From Benincasa hispida (taxonomy: Eukaryota; Streptophyta; Magnoliopsida; Cucurbitales; Cucurbitaceae): DNA of 64,000 bases. This document shows, in pieces, positions 60,651-64,000 of the stretch. Location: assembly GCF_009727055.1 (NCBI RefSeq), contig NC_052359.1, forward strand, positions 66,024,548 to 66,088,547, in the 5' to 3' direction. A program made the position numbers and the translations under genes. The first letter of the stretch is position 1; each line of letters begins with the position of its first letter. Under the pieces are notes generated by a model. That model saw only the letters and a program-made list of their open reading frames with translations. It ran no database searches and was not told the DNA's origin.

Positions 60651-63600
60651 TGATGGAAATTAGGTGAAACGCAATATGCGATGCATGTCTTAGGTTATGC
60701 ATTGGTTCTTATGCGTCGGTGGTCATGCGTTGGAATGAGAATATGCGATGACCATGCGTTCCTGTCACAAGTTTTCTTGCGCTCTCGCCAAGTATAAAAA
60801 GAACGCAAGTTTCTCGGGTGATTTGAGGTCGAACTCAGGGACTTGTAGCTGAATGTATGCGGTGATGTGTTTGCGATGGATGAATAAAAGAATGATGGGG
60901 GTTATAAGCTATAAACTACTCCTATTTCTAACTAACAGACAAAGCAGTGGAAATACGAATGAGAGGTAGAGACATGGTAAATGTTGACGCGTAGTAAAAT
61001 GCATGGAAAAATAGATAAAATGTGAGGATGTCTTCACTGCAACATTAAGCTTGACCGCAAGGGTAACCCCAGCCAGCGCAAGCTATGCGATCATGCTACA
61101 CACACTTGTGCCTAATTCTAGGACACATGCGATTGTTAGAGTTAAACAACATGCAACGGAAGTATCAAGGATCCATAAGCATTCTAATTCACTAATTTTG
61201 GCAAAAACTAAAGCATGTTGTTCATAAAAATGGGTTTTCAGAACATACCTTTGAAGAACTCTTCAAGAAAATCATCTATTCAGTTGATGTATTCACTTAA
61301 TATCAACGTGAACCACCTCAAAGCCTTCCCTACTATGCTCTTGGAGCTTTAGGTAGAGTTGTGGGACTCAAGAACAACTTGTAGATATGGAGAAATAAAG
61401 AAAGCTCACAGCAGCAAGTTGAAGAAGACAACTTCTTCTTCACCGTGATTTTTCTCTCAAAATTCTGTATTCATCTTCTTCTCCAACAACTCCAACCTTC
61501 TTTATATATCAAGATGAACATGCAAAGAGATGGAGTGCATGGCTTGCAACTCATCCTTGGAGAATCAAGGTAGAGAAGATCATGGTTTGTGTGTGAGCAT
61601 AAAGATGATGATAATGGAAAAAAACTTTTTCCACTTTGTGCCATGCAAAACGATCTTTCCATTTTCCTTTTTAAAACAAAAAAATGACTTTTAAATCATT
61701 TTAATTTAAAAATAGATTTTCTTAAATTAATTTAATATCAAATATTAAATTAATTTTTGCACAATAATCATCTTTATATATTTAAATCATATTTAAATAT
61801 TTATTCTCTTGTTCCGTTTAATTTGAACGTTTCAAATTAATTTCACAAGCTACCCTAAAGCGTACCCATTTACGAACTAGTAGGGGGACCTCGCGGACCT
61901 ACAAATCATGGGCTCCAACGATCCGAGATTAATCGGCTAAACTCATAGACCGATCTAACCCCCATTCGTTAACTAATGGGTGATTCCACTAAAGCCCATA
62001 GCTGAACTCTCCTCACTGTAGATATATTATGTCCACTCGATATAATCATGATTAGTAAGTTAACCCTTCACAGGTTTCTCGTAATAATGGCTGGGTCGAA
62101 TCTCTGCTTTACCCCCAAAATGGTAAGCTTATTGAGAGAGGAAATTGGTCTACTCTCACTATTTGCAAATCAAAGGATAATCCCGAACAAACAAGAGTTC
62201 ATAGTTAGCTCAGGATTAAGGTTAAATTACCTAGGTCATCGCTTTAAAATTGTCAGTCTTAAACAGTAAACATCGTTATAAAGTAAGAGTGATAAGTTTC
62301 GTGGTCCGATCTTGCACAAAACTCATTTGCACAGGATACCCTCACTCCTCATGTCTCAACATGCACGAATTAGGATCACTTCGTATGTAGCACTTTACAA
62401 TACTTTGTAACAACTACAGTAGGCCGCATCCAATAGTGTTACCAGAATAATGTACCTAACCTTATTCATATACTATAGATCATTTTGACTATTCACTCGA
62501 ACCTGATCCACTTGTATGTCTCCACATAAAGTTCAAATACTCATATAATAGTCAAGGGACTTAGGTTTATTGGATTTCTGAAGAACAATATATTCAACAA
62601 CAACTTTATTGAATTCTCAGAATAAGTTCTAATGTTTACAAACCACGAGTTTTAGGACCTAAAACCCAACAATGTATATGCGATAATGCCGAGAAGCCTA
62701 TTTCTAAGCCTCCATAACCCGCTCACGTGCTCTCACACATAAGCGTGATGACCACATACCACCGTATCCTACTTCTGGACGCATGCAATATCTTATCCGT
62801 AGGGTGCATATGCTGTGTAATAACAAACAGAGTTTATCTCTAAGTTCCCCATTCTTGCTTATGCGATCCGATCTGCTCTCTCGAGTCTTAGATCTAGTTT
62901 TTAGACTACTCTCCCAAGTATGCCTAAGTGATGAATGATGCGCTCATAAGACAAGGTAATCACATAAACATGACTGACGTAAGATTATTTCTATCTCTAA
63001 TGAATACTTGCTTACATTTCTTAATACGACCAACCACTTACCCTCCCGGGCAGTTAGTTGTTGCTGATTCTACTCATAAACAAGCATTGTGTCCACTTAT
63101 AGAAAAACGTTGCTATAGCTTCACACTAAGAAAATAAGGTTTTCTCACAATACTCACGCAGCGCACACCTCCTAGTGGTTTGCTACATGCTTCATATTCC
63201 TATGCCGCATGATTAAGTATGCGATACTCTAACAGTCTCACTAAGTGATATAATAAAAGTTAAGGATGCTACATAAATGAAGATGGAGATGGAATCGAAG
63301 GAAATATAGAAATGCGTTGATCACAAAATGTATTAATTCCTTAAGCCAAAATGTAATACAATACAATACAAGGAAAGAAGAGAAACGAAAGGCAAGTTGG
63401 AAGCAATGTCTTGCTTCCAGCAGATGTATGTCAAGGTTGTCGGTGGTGCCATGGATGGGCGGTGGAGCTGACTCTCTCGAGCTCTAGCTCCGACGAAGGC
63501 TCCGGTCGTCACTCGGAATGGATGAAGGAGATGAAGAACTCTCAAGCTTTCTTCTCACGCTTTCGTCTGGATTAAAGGATCCACTCGAAGGTAGAAACTT

Positions 63601-64000
63601 GGATAAATAGAAATTTTGCTCAATGGCTTCTATTTATAGAGCTTGATCGCCGACAACATTAATGGACTTGCTCTGAATCTGACACTCGCAGCGCGATGGT
63701 CCTTTTCTGAATCTCTGCTGCTAACGACATGGTAGGTGAAATGTCAACATCATCTTTTGATAATCCCAATGTATGCATTCATGCTTGCATTCCACCAACC
63801 TTGCGTTCATCCCTCTATTATGGTTATCATTATGTAGCCGCAATCTCCTTGTGTTGACTGCATTTGCTCTATGGCCGCAACTTCTCTATGATGACCGCAT
63901 TTGCTTGACGACCACAACTTCTATGCGATGGACGCATGCGGTTGATGGCCGCAACATCCATGTGTCGAACGTATGCGTTCGCCTCTACGATGGAGAGATT
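60651..64000 (-). mobile_element. Third, diverged LTR of the LARD family, running off the window
   Basis: From 60651 the text follows the same order as the LTRs at 55024 and 58321 (gtcggtggtcatgcgttgg, caagttttcttg, gcaagtttctcggg, ggtcgaac). It resumes after the solo LTR insertion (61134-62671) with gcgcacacctcc, gattaagtatgcgat and aagccaaaatgtaataca. It is clearly more diverged than those two are from each other. The window ends before the LTR does, so the rest of this element cannot be judged. Confidence 0.75.
61134..62671 (-). mobile_element. Solo LTR of the 9666-11583 family (1538 bp)
   Basis: On the minus strand it begins TGTTGGGTTTTAGGTCC at 62671 and ends TTTAACTCTAACA at 61134. The + strand LTR at 9666-11583 matches both ends and internal blocks. 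No primer site or coding sequence is inside. The five bases on each side (gcgat and atgta) do not match, but the heptamer atgcgat lies directly left and again 6 bases to the right, so the duplication may have decayed or the ends were altered. Confidence 0.8.

Overview
The window is nuclear DNA from a flowering plant. It shows spliced genes with GT-AG introns, LTR retrotransposons of both the Copia and Gypsy types, LINE debris, hAT elements and Mutator-like elements (MULEs). One MULE pairs a MuDR-type transposase with an opposing Ulp1-like cysteine protease gene. That arrangement was described in melon (CUMULE) and belongs to the wider group of Ulp1-bearing MULEs, so a cucurbit is my best guess. 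The guess is inference; the species cannot be read from the window.

Only two host genes are convincing, both on the + strand. (1) 14458-28836 is a 13-exon ubiquitin-specific protease of the UBP8 type. I predict 885 aa with a DUSP-like N-terminus and complete Cys and His boxes. Its long introns are loaded with LINE fragments, and one intron uses a GC donor. (2) 39076-44666 is a 10-exon gene for a START/SRPBCC-type lipid-binding-fold protein. I predict 608 aa with an acidic, charged C-terminal half. Every exon junction in both models keeps the reading frame.

The left flank (1-12.6 kb) is nested transposon debris. The oldest visible layer is a MULE whose Ulp1-like gene (minus strand) is cut into pieces. 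It is interrupted by a 2.07-kb-type solo LTR (6191-8922, perfect 5-bp target duplication, itself carrying a 654-bp hAT element), by a second solo LTR (9666-11583, perfect 5-bp duplication), and by a Copia LTR and leader (2960-5205) that abuts a decayed Copia element in the opposite orientation (1-2959).

Between the two genes (29.3-37.5 kb) lies AT-rich intergenic DNA. It holds a 373-bp hAT-type MITE with a perfect 8-bp target duplication, probable further MITE fragments and a decayed Copia pol gene.

The right flank starts with a decayed CUMULE-like MULE (about 46.05-53.11 kb): transposase on +, Ulp1-like protease on -, and a 190-bp tandem array between them. From 53.1 kb to the end is Gypsy-type LTR sequence. 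It is interrupted by a non-autonomous element with two ~1.7-kb LTRs (55024-60093), whose primer site resembles the tRNA-Asp site of Athila-like elements. A third, more diverged LTR of that family (60651 to the end) is split by another solo LTR (61134-62671). Two single N positions mark assembly joins, and the one at 55579 is flanked by an exact 79-bp duplication that looks artificial.
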